Shown: positions 1 through 12,752, counted from the stretch's first letter. The stretch: 64,000 nucleotides of DNA from Sinotaia quadrata (GCA_028829895.1 CM054180.1:109173635-109237634); one strand, 5' to 3'. The notes: generated from the sequence alone by a model not told the origin. A program made the numbers and translations.

Positions 1-931
1 GGAATCAAATCTGAGGGGTATGACTGGTTAATATTAATTTGTAAGAGTTCAAAGGGCATCAAAACAACAGTGAATAAAATGCAATTTTTTTAAATCTGTT
101 ATTTTCAAAATACATAATTTAAAACTGTATTTCTAAGTACTTTTTTCCCAGAGACCAAAGTGAACTACACATTATTAAACATATAAAACATTTATTAAAT
201 TTAGAACTACACATAATCTGTCCTAAATTTAATAAATGTTTTCTCTATCTCAAACTGACAGAATCACCTTTACACAGTAAAGTAAAACCTAAGAATGAGA
301 AATGTCGAACCCAATTAGAAAACATGCAGTGAACATTTTGAACAAACTGGAAACAGACTTAACAATTTTCAGTATTATACTGCAACTTTTTACTACACAC
401 TTCATGAAATAATTATCAAGTAAGAAGAACTGCCAACAGACTAAGAACCAATTGGCAGTTCCAGTGATGGAATGGGTTTCCAGAATCATTCTCACTACTT
501 TCAATTCTGAAATCAATAACATGAAGCAATTCTGACACAAGCTCTGGAACATGAAGTCATTTTGACACAAGTCCTGAATTTCAAGTCAACTAATACATGA
601 CTACCCACAAATATCTGGTAAATTAAGTAACTAAACCATATAATATCATAAATGCACAAATACTTTTAATTCAGTATAAATTTAGTGATACTATGCAACA
701 GCAGTCTTTAGATCTAAGAGATTTCAATGGACCATTCTTACTGAACAAAATTTAAAATCTCTTAACACTCAGCAAGAAAAAATTCTTTCAGTTTGTTTTC
801 GAAGTAAATTAATGTATCTAAAATTACAATAAATGTATGTCAAATAAATCAACAATGAATATAACCCATTTCAATTCTTCTTCTAAGTATGCATAAAAGA
901 TAATCTAAAAAAATTAAAAAAAACCTCAAGA
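1..931 (-). other. 3' flank and probable 3' UTR of RABEPK
   Basis: AT-rich sequence with no convincing coding region. It lies directly downstream of the RABEPK stop codon (minus strand) and probably holds the 3' UTR. The only minus-strand AATAAA I noted in it lies inside the hairpin at 185-242, so the UTR may run that far. The 93-codon open frame near 289-570 is hydrophobic, has no splice context and is unlikely to be coding. Confidence 0.45.
185..242. repeat. Perfect 20-bp inverted repeat carrying poly(A) signals on both strands
   Basis: Positions 185-204 and 223-242 are exact reverse complements with an 18-nt loop. The left arm contains TTTATT at 191-196, which is AATAAA on the minus strand. 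The right arm contains AATAAA at 231-236 on the plus strand. The hairpin lies about 700 bp downstream of the RABEPK stop. A role in 3'-end formation is inference only. Confidence 0.7.
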
Positions 932-1140
932 CTACAAAGCAAAAACTAATGTGTCATCAAATATCTCTCCCTCAGTATCCATTCCTCCATTTAGCAAGCA
1001 TACACACACAGAATCCATTTTATTTGCTTCTCGTTGCTCTCTGGCCGATGCTCCATCTTCCAAATGGTTAACTTTTACCTCTGGCTGTGGTTCAGTTTCC
1101 TCCCCTTTCCTCTCCTCAAGTGGAAAGAATGCTTCAGATG
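932..1140 (-). CDS. RABEPK: RABEPK exon 3 (last coding exon)
   Basis: Read on the minus strand, the exon opens after a pyrimidine-rich acceptor ending TTTAG and closes with TAG at 934-932. It encodes residues 348-416. The first part is an acidic, low-conservation linker. The end carries the final kelch motif, with NGGMDTEGEIFDD around residues 398-410, which matches the C-terminal kelch half-blade of animal RABEPK. The exon begins in phase 1, matching the exon 2 donor, and 823+219+209 nt gives exactly 417 codons including the stop. Two residues from the preceding linker are therefore supported by phase as well as by similarity. Confidence 0.88.
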
Positions 1141-1591
1141 CTAAATTAAAGAGAAAAGAAAAGTGAAGTTATGTATGGCAAGCTTCAATGGGTTTATTTC
1201 CTGCAAGAGTTTGGAGAATATATATATCCAGCCAGATGCTTAATTAATGACCAATACCACAAAATAAAACAAAGATATAACATCTTGATTACAAATATTT
1301 ACAATACCAATGCATACAATCATTAACTTGTATTGTTATGTGTTCCCTGTTAATTTTACAACAGCTTTATTTCTTTTTAAGGAGAAGAGCAGTACAATGA
1401 TGCATGATTCATTATTCAATTCTAAAAATTATTAAGTTCTCTTCTGAAGTGCCAGGATCTATTTATTTTGTCAAATGTCAGACAAATGATGTTTGGATAA
1501 AGTGGGTGTACATATATAATACATGCACAGTAGTGTGCACCCAGTGGTCACTCCCTCCAAAGATTGAAAGAAAATCTGAAATGATATATAC

Positions 1592-1810
1592 CATTGACAT
1601 CTGTTCTACTGCCTCGTGAACTAGCACTGCCTGGTTTTAGCTCTCTTTCCAAGACTTCTCTGGCATGTCCACTAGCCAGGGTCAAATCTCCTGCTCCTGT
1701 GGTGCTAGACGTTTGGCAGGGTACCCTCAACTCCAAAATGCATAAGGCAAAATCTAATCGACAAGCTGGGGGTGGTCCTTGAAACTGGATGTGAGTCCAT
1801 GTCAGAGTTA
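1592..1810 (-). CDS. RABEPK: RABEPK exon 2
   Basis: The minus-strand exon starts after an acceptor ending AATAG at 1811 and ends before the donor G|GTATAT. Its first two bases complete the split Val codon left by exon 1 (phase 1). It encodes residues 275-347. The segment W-T-H-I-Q-F followed by GPPPACRLDFALCIL corresponds to the conserved tryptophan and PP-x-x-RLD segment of the last kelch repeat of RABEPK. The rest is a Ser/Gly-rich linker, which is variable in this family. The exon is AT-rich compared with exon 1. Confidence 0.88.
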
Positions 1811-3328
1811 CTATTAAGTAAAAGATTAAAAAGACATTTCAAAGTGATACAAAGTGACCTTTACAAACACATCTAAGTGACATTTTTTCTCAAAAAAAAA
1901 AAAAAAAAAGGAAGGGACAAATAAAACAAAGAAAGAAACTCTAACACTGAAGAACTTTAATGTTGACCCTGTGAACTGTATGGAACAGTAACTGTAATGA
2001 AGACCCTGAGGTAGAGTAACTGCGCAAGTGTTAACTGTCTTATTTACAATGGTAGATCATGCAAATGGAGATACACTCCAAACTACAGTATCACCAAGAA
2101 ATAGTAATAAAAGCAAAAGTAAAATATAAACAGTTCCTGTGATTCTTTAATACTGAAACAAATAATACTTTCTTATAATTGAAGCAAACTATATTATAAA
2201 TAATTTTGTTCAGGTTATATTAACAGAAATTATAATTTTAAAAAGTAATTAAAACAAATGCTTGTTAACATTTTTAATTTAGAATCTTAATATTTTTTAA
2301 TAGGTAGTACTGATTATAATTAAAATTAATTATGAAGAAAAAAATAGAATGATGGGAATTTAGATAAGTGCTTGCTGTAAAATATGTTTTATATATAACA
2401 TAGTTACATATCAGACTGACTTACACTAGTTCTAATTTCAATACAACTAACTATGCCACATTTCAATTTTTTTTTTTAATTGAAGAAAGAATTATGAGCA
2501 AGAAGTAATGGATCAAAATGTCTCTATGAATTCTTGTTTTACTAGGAAACTTTGTTTTTAAAATATAATAAGTATATTATAGAATGTTCTACTCAAATAA
2601 GAAACATTACACAATAATAAATAATATACTTGTAAATTAAAATTCACTACATGTAACTAGAGTTTGAAAAATAGTCATTAGATTTCTAAACCCAATCTAC
2701 ATTAACAAGGTGAACCTCAAACATAACATGCAAATGTTTATTTCCTTCTAATGTGCCTCAGTGAAAAAATAAAAATAAAAAAATAATAAAATAAAACCCT
2801 ATATAATGTCACACATTTGTTGCTTTCAAAAGTAGTTCCACATGTACTGTTCTCTTAGGGCCAGGAACACTCTTTGATCAATAGTCAGATGGATTTTTGT
2901 TAGTTCAAGGATTTTAACAAGCAGCATCTGCAGTTGCTTGACAGTAATTTATTGCAAAACTATCTTTTTAAGGTTAAATATAAAATATACAAATGACTAG
3001 TAATTGTGAAAATGTATGAATGTTATTTCATAACAGTTAAATGACTGCTTAGTTTAATGCTAAAATACCTTTATATTAATTCATGGCAATATAAAAAAAA
3101 AACCCAAATCAAAACTAAACCTTTATATTTTTTCACAGAAAAAATTAACTTTCCTAAAACATTCTTTATAATTATATTCTAAAATATAAGGACATGCACA
3201 CATATGTAAGTTATATATATTTTACAATAATCACTATAACTGGATAAATTTACAGAAAACATTTTCAATTCTAACTCTTCAAGAAGAACAGACATATGAA
3301 TAAAGCTGACAAAGCTTGTAGGTACATC

Positions 3329-3453
<125 letters not shown>

Positions 3454-5597
3454 CATTTCTGTTATATTCTGTTTTAAATATTCATTTTGCTTGAAATATT
3501 AAATGTATTTGTTGGACTTTCATCTTCTGGGTGAAAAACATAAGTAAGATATATTTACAAATGTTTCCAAACTTTCCATTCATAACACTGTTTTCAAGTT
3601 TGATGGCTACTGAAGCTGTACAGAGAAAATAATCAAATTAGAACTACATGTCAGTTTACAAATGGACCTGAGTTTTCAGAAAATAATTTCCAGAAAAATC
3701 ATAAACAACAAACCACAGAAAAGACACAAAAAGTTCCATAACTTTCCCAAAAGATTATGGAAATTAAAACAGAATGTATTCAGTAATGGAAATTATGGAT
3801 ACGTGATACCTCATTCTAGAATTTAGTACTATTGTATCATTAAAAGTATTATATTTTTCTAAATAATTATAGACAGCAGGATGATATATAAACTATAGAA
3901 GCGATGAATAATGTCCAATAAAAAATAAAAAACATGTGCCAGTGTCAAAATACAAGGTGACACTCTGTTGTAAGGGCTGCGCAGAACAGGCAAGACTTTT
4001 ATGACCAGCTTGCTACCACAGTTCCAAACCCAGTTGACCGTTAATTGCATTGAGTTTGTTTGGAATGCACTTCACTTGCCTCATCAGGAATTTTTGTTCT
4101 GCTTTAAAGTGGCTATCTGCCAACTAGTGGCAGGCTAATAAAACAGTATTGGAAAAAGCAAAGAGTTAATTTTCTATACTTAAAATCGCTTTAATTGAAA
4201 ATTTTAGAAATTTTCAAGAAAAACGTTGCCGAGATATTTTGTTAAAATACTGCTCATAGAAACCCTTCTTCCTATACACTATGTTTACAGATTTACATAT
4301 TTTTCCCCCTTGTTCAATGACGACATTTAATTTTAAAATAAGTTCACTTAGATGTGGCAAATTCCTACCTGGGGCAAACTTGTTTGATTTGGAATGTTAG
4401 CTAAGAAAGTCTTGTTTGTTTGGTAAAAGATCTTTCAAAGTAGGGCATCACTTGATAGTAAATTCAAGTATATCAATTATCATGCGCATAATATATCAAT
4501 CTTATTTTAAGAAATATATTATTTTCAACTTCATCTGAATGCAACTTGTTTTGCTAGACAAGAATTGTGAATTTAGTAAAAGGATTGAGCAGTGGATATT
4601 AATTTTTAAAATTTAGCATATAAATGATGGATTTAAAATTTTATATACTGTATATAAATACTCCATATATGATAAAATTAACTGAAACTTGTATATTTAT
4701 GATGTTCAAAGACATTAGACAAATGCCAATTAAGACAGTCCTCTGATCACTGTCTTGATAGTGGTCTGAGTGTAGGGTTATGGAACATGTCACATAATGG
4801 CTTATGCAGCACACACCCATCCACCTCTAGAATACAGGCTATATTTCTTCAAGGTTTAGAACTCTAGAACACTGACCCTTATCTCGGGGCTAGAATAATA
4901 CCCGAGTTTCTACACACTAAACTACAAGTGCAGCTGAATTGTGCGCAAAGACTGTATCAGAAATACACCTAATAATTGTGTCAGTTGAATGAAAGCTGTC
5001 TGTTGAGACAACAGGTATTTTGGCTCCCGCTCTTAATAAGTTAGAATCATATTACTAACCTTATTACCAGTTATCAACACACCAGGAACATATTACTGAT
5101 GAAGGTATGTGGTTTTGCTTACATAGGTAAATATTACAACTATGTTCAGTTAATCTTGACTATAATTTACTCTGCTGTATTTTGCTTATGATATTAGAAA
5201 GTATGATGATCATGTAAGTAAAAGTGTTCCTCAGAGAACCAATGTGGACAAATTCTTAGCCCGTGTGTATTTTACTGGCAGATCGACACTTTATCTTGGA
5301 TTTGGATGTGGATGTTGATGTCAATGAGCACTAAGCCACAAAGCAACACCAGAGCAGAATCACATATGGGCCAAAGACCAGTTCAACATTATATGCGTGC
5401 AAGCCCAACAGCAAGATGCCAAACATAAACAGGAGTGAACATATGACTGTTTCCTGTTAAGACTAAATGAATGAGGAATATAACTTACCAAAAATTGTAA
5501 TTGACAATTCGTAAGTTTTCTTATGTGTATATGAAATATTATTTCAGAAATGCTGTGTAAAATTGATAATCAGTTAAAAAGTGTGCACTGTAAAAGT

Positions 5598-5918
5598 TCC
5601 TCATAATAAAAGTAAACTGCCTGGATGAGCTTGGACTGTGGCACATCAAAATAAAATTGCCTGGGTAAATGTGGAATTGAGATTCATCAAAACAAACTGC
5701 TTAGATGAATTTTGAATAGCAGTTCATCAGAATAAAATGCTTGGATGAATTTTGAATAGCAGTTCATCAGAATAAACTGCTTGGATGAATTTTGAGCAGC
5801 AGTTCATCAAAATAAACTGCTTGAAAGAGTTTTGAATAGCAGTTCATCAAAATAAACTGCTTGGATGATTTTTTAATAGCAGTTCATCAAAATAAACTGC
5901 TTGGATGAGTTTGGATTG
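5598..5918. repeat. Minisatellite, about 40-bp unit, about 8 copies
   Basis: Imperfect tandem copies share AATAAACTGCTTGGATGA and AGCAGTTCATCA. The first two copies are the most diverged and the middle ones nearly identical, as expected from array turnover. Non-coding. Confidence 0.9.
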
Positions 5919-5937
5919 CAATTAGAGTTTTAACTGA

Positions 5938-6200
5938 AGAGCTGAATTTTCAAGAAAACCCTGTCATTTTTAATATTATAAGAGCTTGATGTGATAAGCT
6001 GAATTTTTGAGAAATCCTACGTCATTTTTAATATTATAAGAGCTTGATGTGATAAGTTGAATTTTCGAGAAATCCTACGTCATTTTTAATATTATAAGAG
6101 CTTGTTGTGACAATTTCAAGAAATTCTACGTCATTTTTAATATTATAAGAGCTTGATGTGATAAGTTGAATTTTCGAGAAATACCTATGCTATTTCTAAT
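5938..6200. repeat. Minisatellite, about 58-bp unit, 4-5 copies
   Basis: Tandem copies share the core TCATTTTTAATATTATAAG followed by AGCTTGATGTGATAAG. The array begins only about 20 bp after the preceding 40-bp array and has an unrelated unit. Confidence 0.9.
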
Positions 6201-7020
6201 ATCATAACTGAAATCTGATTCTTGATCACACTGATATTTTTAAAAAAATTCCACTGGCAATGCATTAATAATGTCATACAATCCATTTACATTCTGATAA
6301 GTACACTCGTCATTACGCGTAGCTACACTGTCAGTTTGCCACTCCACTCCACTCCTCAAGCAATAAAATCAAGTGCGATAATCCTCCACTAAATTCATCT
6401 CTACACCCCTTTTACCCGCACTGCTAAAGCTAAAAATAGATTTAGTACTGAGGGCAGACAGATACACGACGCTTACTTCAAAATTGAACGCGCTTCAGCC
6501 ATAAGCCTGCTTTAAAAATAAACAGTTTACCTGAACATTTTCCTATGGCTTCCTAAAATAACAAGAACACAGCCAAAAGCTGTTGGCTAAATTCTTTCAC
6601 CTACAGGTAATTAGTGTTTAACTGAGTGACTTGAAAAAAAAAATTCATTACTTCCGGTGCAAAAGTTACAAATATAGACAGGATTTAATAAAAGAGAAGT
6701 ACCACAACCATACCAATAAAATGTCAAACGTCTTCATTTTATAAATAAATTTAACACACACACTACATAAATAACGCAGTTCACAGACATAATTAAAAGT
6801 CCGAGTGCTTTAAAAAAAAAAAAAAAATCTAATGGTCTAATCATCTCGATCTCTGTCGTCAGCAAGAAACAAACATGAATATATATTTACGATAATTACT
6901 GCTTATTTACTATCTTCAGCGGGATTTTTAAAATTAAAAAATATTATTATTCATAAGCCAATCAATCGCAGAGAAAAAAATCAGAATTATTTACCACACA
7001 CACCAATAATCCTAGTGAGC

Positions 7021-7321
7021 CGTTCTGAAACACAGCGTCATCTACTTCCGTCCTCGTTCTGAGAAAGAGCGTCACCTATTTCCGTCCTCGTTCTGAGACA
7101 GAGCGTCACCTATTTCCGTCCTCGTTCTGAGAAAGAGCGTCACCTATTTCCGTCCTCGTTCTGAGACAGAGCGTCACCTATTTCCGTCTTCGTTCTGAGA
7201 CAGAGCGACATCTATTTCCGTCTTCGTTCTAAGACAGAGCGACATCTATTTCCGTCTTCGTTCTGAGACAGAGCGACATCTATTTCCGTCTTCGTTCTGA
7301 GACAGAGCGACATCTATTTCC
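7021..7321. repeat. Minisatellite, 34-bp unit, about 9 copies
   Basis: Each unit contains ATTTCCGTC, CGTTCTGAGA and AGAGCG. The left copies carry GTCACC and the right copies GACATC, so the array has two sub-blocks. It is richer in CpG than its surroundings. Confidence 0.93.
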
Positions 7322-7439
7322 AACCTGAATGTTACTGGCGCAATGCTGACTAGTTTAGACAACTCATTTGAGTGTCTGTCTACATGAAACACTTATACTA
7401 AAGAAATTTCATCTGACTGAATACAAAAGCTTGATTTGC

Positions 7440-8250
7440 TTTGATGGTTGGGGATGGGGGTAGGATCTTGTACACCAACGATGACAATGGACAGCAACAG
7501 AAGAAATAGGAGCGTTCAGTTGCTTCTCCTCCTCTTTACCACACACGCCAATGATTTTTGGTGGTGGTTAAGCTAACATTTGTTTGTCCAACAGGGGCAC
7601 TCATGGGACATTTAATCTTCATCAGTTCTATGTCCTATAATATTCCAATGGAATTTGTCTCCTTTCAATGGTTTCTGTGGAGGAGGGTTGGTGAATCGGT
7701 CGTTGCTATCCTTTTTTTTTTGCGGTCAATGGTCTCTCTTCGGTGGATCTTTCCGAGTCTCTCCTGCAGCTGCAGTGGGTTTATTTTATTTAAATTATTT
7801 ATTTATTTTTAAGTTTAGGCTTCTGCCTTTTAGGTGTGGATTGTTGATGTTTCTGTAGGATTGTTTTGAGAGCTTTGTGTATGTTTTTTCATTTGTTTTG
7901 CTGGGTGTATTTGCAGCGTGTTGTTTGGTGGCTATTTGTTTTAGGGTTTGTCTGTGCTGGTCGAAGTGTGGGAATATGGTGAGGAAATGGGTGACTGGGT
8001 TCTCTGAGCAGCATTGGGTGTAGGCGTATGTAGCACTGTGTCTCAATGGATGGTTTATTTTTTTTAAAAAAATTTTTTTTTTTTTTTTGGGGGGGGAGCG
8101 GAGAGGGCAGGTGGGAGTGTTTTTTTCTTTCTGCATGTATCTCTGAGGTGTACATTAGGATGCAGAAACGATGGCCCTGAAATATTCCCTTTTCGGCGTC
8201 TTTATGCACTGTCCAATTGCCTTTCGTGTCAATGTGGCTAGGGATATACA
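7440..8250 (-). mobile_element. Possible 3' remnant of a non-LTR retrotransposon
   Basis: Two overlapping minus-strand frames run between about 8209 and 7795. One contains a Cys-rich stretch with CCSENPVTHFLTIFPHFDQH followed by RQTL. This resembles the His/Cys-rich C-terminal tail of LINE polyproteins (C-x-P-x-T-x-x-H-F-x-x-x-x-P-x-F). A poly-A/poly-C stretch (poly-T/poly-G on the plus strand near 8060-8095) interrupts the frame and may mark a shift. No reverse transcriptase motifs are visible, so the call is tentative. Confidence 0.35.
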
Positions 8251-8303
8251 GGAAGGATGTTTGTCTATGTGGAGTTTTGGCTAGGGATATACAGGAAGGA
8301 TGT
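8238..8303. repeat. Short direct duplication of a 25-bp motif
   Basis: The motif GGCTAGGGATATACAGGAAG appears twice, about 41 bp apart, near 8238 and 8279. Non-coding. Confidence 0.8.
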
Positions 8304-8543
8304 GCGTTCTGTTATGATTTTTTTGTTATGTATCTGTGTGCCTGATGTCTAAATTAGTAAATGTACTAGTATTGATCGGGGCGTTATATGTTGTCAAAAG
8401 ACGGTGAGATGTCCAAAAAAATATTATGATTGGGTGTATGTCTGTCGCTCTGTCTATCATTATACTTATCAATCAGTTTGTTTGTTACGTTCCTGTTCGA
8501 AAGCCTTATTGGTTGGGTAAGAGAAGTTTTCGGATGGACTGGT

Positions 8544-8665
8544 CAGTCGTTAGTTGACTATCGTCTCTAGTGTCTTAGTTAGGACTGGCAATAGGGAGAT
8601 GGGCCAGTCGTTAGTTGACTATCGTCTCTAGTGTCTTAGTTAGGACTGGCAATAGGGAGATGGGA
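8544..8665. repeat. Two-copy tandem duplication, 61-bp unit
   Basis: Two nearly identical copies begin with CAGTCGTTAGTTGACTATCG at 8544 and 8605. The near-identity suggests a recent duplication. Confidence 0.93.
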
Positions 8666-9831
8666 CAGTCTGCATTGGTCTGTTTGATGTGGTTTTTTTT
8701 TTTGGTTTTTTTTTTGTTGTTGTTGTTTTTGTGTGTGGTATTATTTCATTCTCTCTATGGAAGTATTGGTGTTTAATACAGCAAGAAATATCGCCCTGTA
8801 ACTCAATAAGGTGTATCATTGTTATCGCATGACTAACTTCATTTATTTACAACCCTTATTCTATTGACCATAAATTAAAACTGACAATTATTGCATCTTT
8901 ATTTGTACATAACATGTGCATTTAACAATATTAAGTTTTAATAAATAAATATTATCTTTTATTTTCATTGAGTGAAACAAAATGCACCGCATGACTAGCG
9001 AGTAGCTGTAAGCAAAATATGCAGTCAAATCTATAAATGAAATAAAGAACTCAAAACATATATGTACACGTACTTGCTTTATTTGACAATATACACATTT
9101 CGTCGTGCACGTTTACTTTAATAATTAATTAATTATTAACTACATGGAAGGAGGAAAATACTAATGTTAGCCTAAAAGCAAAATAACTGCACTATCGCAC
9201 AAGCAGGTGTGCTCGGTATGTGGGTCCCTGAAGCGTTGATACTTCTATATATAACATTAATACATGTACATGAATCTCTTCTAGTAACGAGCACATTTCT
9301 CAAGAAGCCCTTTCGGCGCGAACTCGTTTTACTCTGAGCATTTTCCCCCTTCTTCTTCTTCTCTCCCCCCCCCCCCCCCTTTCACTTTTTTTTCCTTTCT
9401 CTGCTCCATTTGTGAATGGTATTTAAAAATCTGCTCCACTCACTTGCATACATTTTGATAAATTTATTTTCGTACTATGACGTTTAAAAAATGAACGATC
9501 GTTCTCATCCAACGTTTCAGTCATCCATATTTTTTTTTTAAATTAATAGAAGCCATTTTCGTTTTATTTTATGATGCGGAATCGTACTGGGTTCAGTAAG
9601 TGCAGTTCGGTCACTGCATAATGACAACGTGAGTGGGCGTCGAGCTGCTATGGCTTCATCGACGGAATGTCTGCAATTTAAAGCTGACATTCTTCGATTT
9701 TTAATAACAACTTTTCAACTTCAACTGAAGTATGTGGATTTGTTCACAAATTTATACAGTTGACATCAGTATCGTAGGGGCGAAATTTTTGTTTACTTGT
9801 ATGCCTTTTGGGAGGGAGGGGGAGTGCTGGT

Positions 9832-9925
9832 GGGTACTGTCGCTGTCCTGTGACGTGTTGTAGAATAACACTATATGGGTACTGTCGCTGTCCTGTGACG
9901 TGTTGTAGAATAACGCTATATGGGT
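9832..9925. repeat. Two-copy tandem duplication, 45-bp unit
   Basis: GGGTACTGTCGCTGTCCTGT occurs at 9832 and 9877, each time followed by the same ACGTGTTGTAGAATAAC sequence. A third, truncated start follows. Confidence 0.92.
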
Positions 9926-10069
9926 ACTGGTCGACAAGTTCCCAAGTGCTATATTATTATCACACTTCAAAACACTTGTATATCGCGGCAGAAATGGTCT
10001 TTTAAAGGAACTCGCGTTTATGTACAATAAGGATGCCGTGATGCAGTACTGTGTTCATCCAGTTGCTCT

Positions 10070-11150
10070 CATGGTCGAAGTGTGGTTGATCTCTGCGGTG
10101 TCCAGTATTTCGTGGAGCACCGTTTTTCTTCCTGTTACCGTAATTTTATTTAGAAATAAAAACAACAGACTTGAAATACATCTAACCTGAACAGTACGGT
10201 CGATGTGGTGGGTTCACAGAGTGCCGGCGAAGGGCAAATTGCAACTCATTATCTATACCCTAGTTGTTGGGTGACTTTTTTTTTTTTTGTTTATTTAAAC
10301 TTTAAGCAATAAAAATACTTGAGTAAATGGACGCATATTGTTCTTCGCATTACATGATACTGAATATTTAGTGTTGATCACTTATTCAGCGTTTGTAAAA
10401 GCAACTATGAACGATTTTTAGTTAGAGAGCAATAGTCATTGCAACACTACACGATACAAATACTTCCACATAGAGGTTGAAACATGTTTAAGGCGTGCGT
10501 GCATCTTCATCATATGACATATAAAACTGAATTTGGTTGGTCGGTGCGCTCGGCTTTAGTTGATGGGAGACAGTAATTATTATCCTGAATGACGAAATAC
10601 TACATTTTATTTTAATACATATATATTTTTTTAAAGGAACATATATATTTTACTTTAAATCTAAAATAGAAAACCATATAGATTTAGTACAACATATAAC
10701 GCGGTCACTGCTCTGATCGCTGTGGTATGGTTCAATCAGGAAAGTCGATTATATCTGAAGCAAATTTAATAGTTGCAATTTTTATACTGAATTTTTTTTA
10801 TATACACACTGAATTAAGTGGATTCAGTACAGAAGTTTTATGAGCATTTTAAGGATAGTAATATATATTTATAATTTGAATACAATGGTCAATTTTGATA
10901 GCTGTAGTGTTAGTGTGCATATGTGAGGGCAAATTGCATATTTACTTCTACAGCTTTGGGCGACAGCAATTGTTACATTTATTACTGAATTACAAAATAC
11001 TCTTGAACAGAGATTAATAAAAATAGTTTGAGAAAATGCATAATTCTGTACCGTATATAATATATATAGCATTGACTGGGTCGTTACGGTATTCGTCATT
11101 AGTTGTAGTGATCACTGTGGTGTTCAATATCGTGACGCACGTTTCTTTCG
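10070..11150. repeat. Diverged direct repeats of about 1 kb spacing
   Basis: The segments 10075-10125 and 11102-11150 share a spaced pattern, GATC-CTG-GGTGT-CA-TAT-CGTG followed by GCAC-GTTT-TT. A shorter cousin occurs near 10711. Pieces around 10500-10610 and 10905-11000 also align loosely. I infer an old, decayed tandem or dispersed repeat. No element family is recognised. Confidence 0.4.
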
Positions 11151-11169
11151 TGGGGCCGGAATGCAAGTA

Positions 11170-11400
11170 CATAAAATCGATATGAATATACCAACTAATT
11201 TAAATAAATGCTTATGGTTTCAAAGTTCAATGGTATGGTTGTTGTGCTGTTGCAGCTGACTGCTGGCACTAAGTTCAAATCCTCAACGTCCTAATTAGTA
11301 CTTTAAAAATACATTCCCTTTCCACAAAGATAGCACAATACTGTTTCCAAGGCACTAAAATAGTCTTTAACTAGCGGTTTATTTTATCTTCAATTTTTGA
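11170..11400 (+). repeat. Left arm of a long inverted repeat
   Basis: This arm aligns in reverse complement with about 13200-13412. Shared blocks include GATATGAATATACCAACTAA, GGTATGGTTGTTGTGCTG, CACTAAGTTCAAATCCT and CTTTCCACAAAGA. The block GTTCAAATCC resembles a pol III B box, so the arms could be two SINE copies in opposite orientation rather than terminal repeats of one element. Confidence 0.8.
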
Positions 11401-12016
11401 TTGCTTTGGAGTTTACTGGGGTCGGCGCGGCGATAAGACGTGCTGCGGGAATGGTATGGCTAAGTTCCAGAACGGTTCATTGGGTAAATAGGTGTAGAGG
11501 GCAAACAATTTTTAAACTTTGGATAGCGACAACTTGGCTACGAATTTATAAACGACAAAAAAATACCTAAAAAGAAATTATGCAATGTATATAATTATAA
11601 ATTATAAATGTATATACTCTTTTTTGGTAACTCTACCTTCATCGCTGTGATTGTTTGCAGATCAGTGTTGGGAACAACTGATAAAGTGTCCATGTAAGAG
11701 TCTAATATTCAGAGTGGCGAACAGATTATTTCTGTTTGAATTACTGAAACTAAATGAATAAGTAATGCACGGTGAGGTACCGGTAGTTCAGTAGGTTAGC
11801 AATTATCTCCCCTTCCTTACTTTGGTTAAACCATTTCTTAACGAAAATGTTTATGTTGTTTATAGCGAACACGGAGAAAAAATAAACACATTTGAAGCCC
11901 AGCGGCGGTCTCTGATACCTGACGATAAAAGCAGCTTAAATAAGTTAAAAAAAAAAAAAAAAAGGATTTGCCTTCACATTAATTTTCATTAGCAGAAAGT
12001 CGAAAATCGTAGCGTC

Positions 12017-12067
<51 letters not shown>
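12017..12067. repeat. (CA)n microsatellite
   Basis: Uninterrupted CA dinucleotides, about 25 units, between the arms of the 11.2/13.3-kb inverted repeat. Confidence 0.95.
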
Positions 12068-12069
<2 letters not shown>

Positions 12070-12373
12070 CCATCTCATTCTTCAAGAATTAAAATTTAGA
12101 AAATAGAGGGTCGATAAGGTCCTTCTGAATAAGATTATAAGAACTTTTGGGGGCACCTTGCATTAAAAAACAAGATGCGGAGAGCGAAAAGAACAAAAAT
12201 AGCGAAATACACTTTCATTCCTTGTAAATATTATGAAGTGTATATACAAGGAAAAGTTGATGATGATGATGATGATTCTTTAACTCTATTCATACAGAAC
12301 TCGGGAACAGTTAGGCTTGGCGCCATGTCACCATTTCTATCAATCTTGCAAGAGTTTGTAGGGCTAGATTGCA

Positions 12374-12499
<126 letters not shown>

Positions 12500-12663
12500 A
12501 TGAATCTATAAAATAACAAACGCAAAATGACCTTTTCATTTTAATAATGGCAAACCACAAAAATCACGCGCGTTTGTATATGTGTGTGTGATTTCAGACC
12601 TTTTTCTGTTTACGTTTAAAATACATATTTGTCACTTATAAAGTTATATGCCTTGAGCAACAT

Positions 12664-12752
12664 AGTTCATTTGTGTGATCAATTAGTAACGAAACTATTG
12701 AAGAGTGTAATTGTGTGATCAATTAGTAACCAAACTATTGAAGAGTGTAATT
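12664..12752. repeat. Two-copy tandem duplication, about 46-bp unit
   Basis: TTGTGTGATCAATTAGTAAC followed by AAACTATTGAAGAGTGTAA occurs twice in tandem with almost no divergence. Confidence 0.9.

Noticed and set aside
11770..11850. tRNA-like segment with TAGTTCAGTAGGTTAGCA and GGTTAAACC
   Set aside because: A-box and B-box resemblance only. No cloverleaf can be drawn with paired arms. At most a SINE relic.
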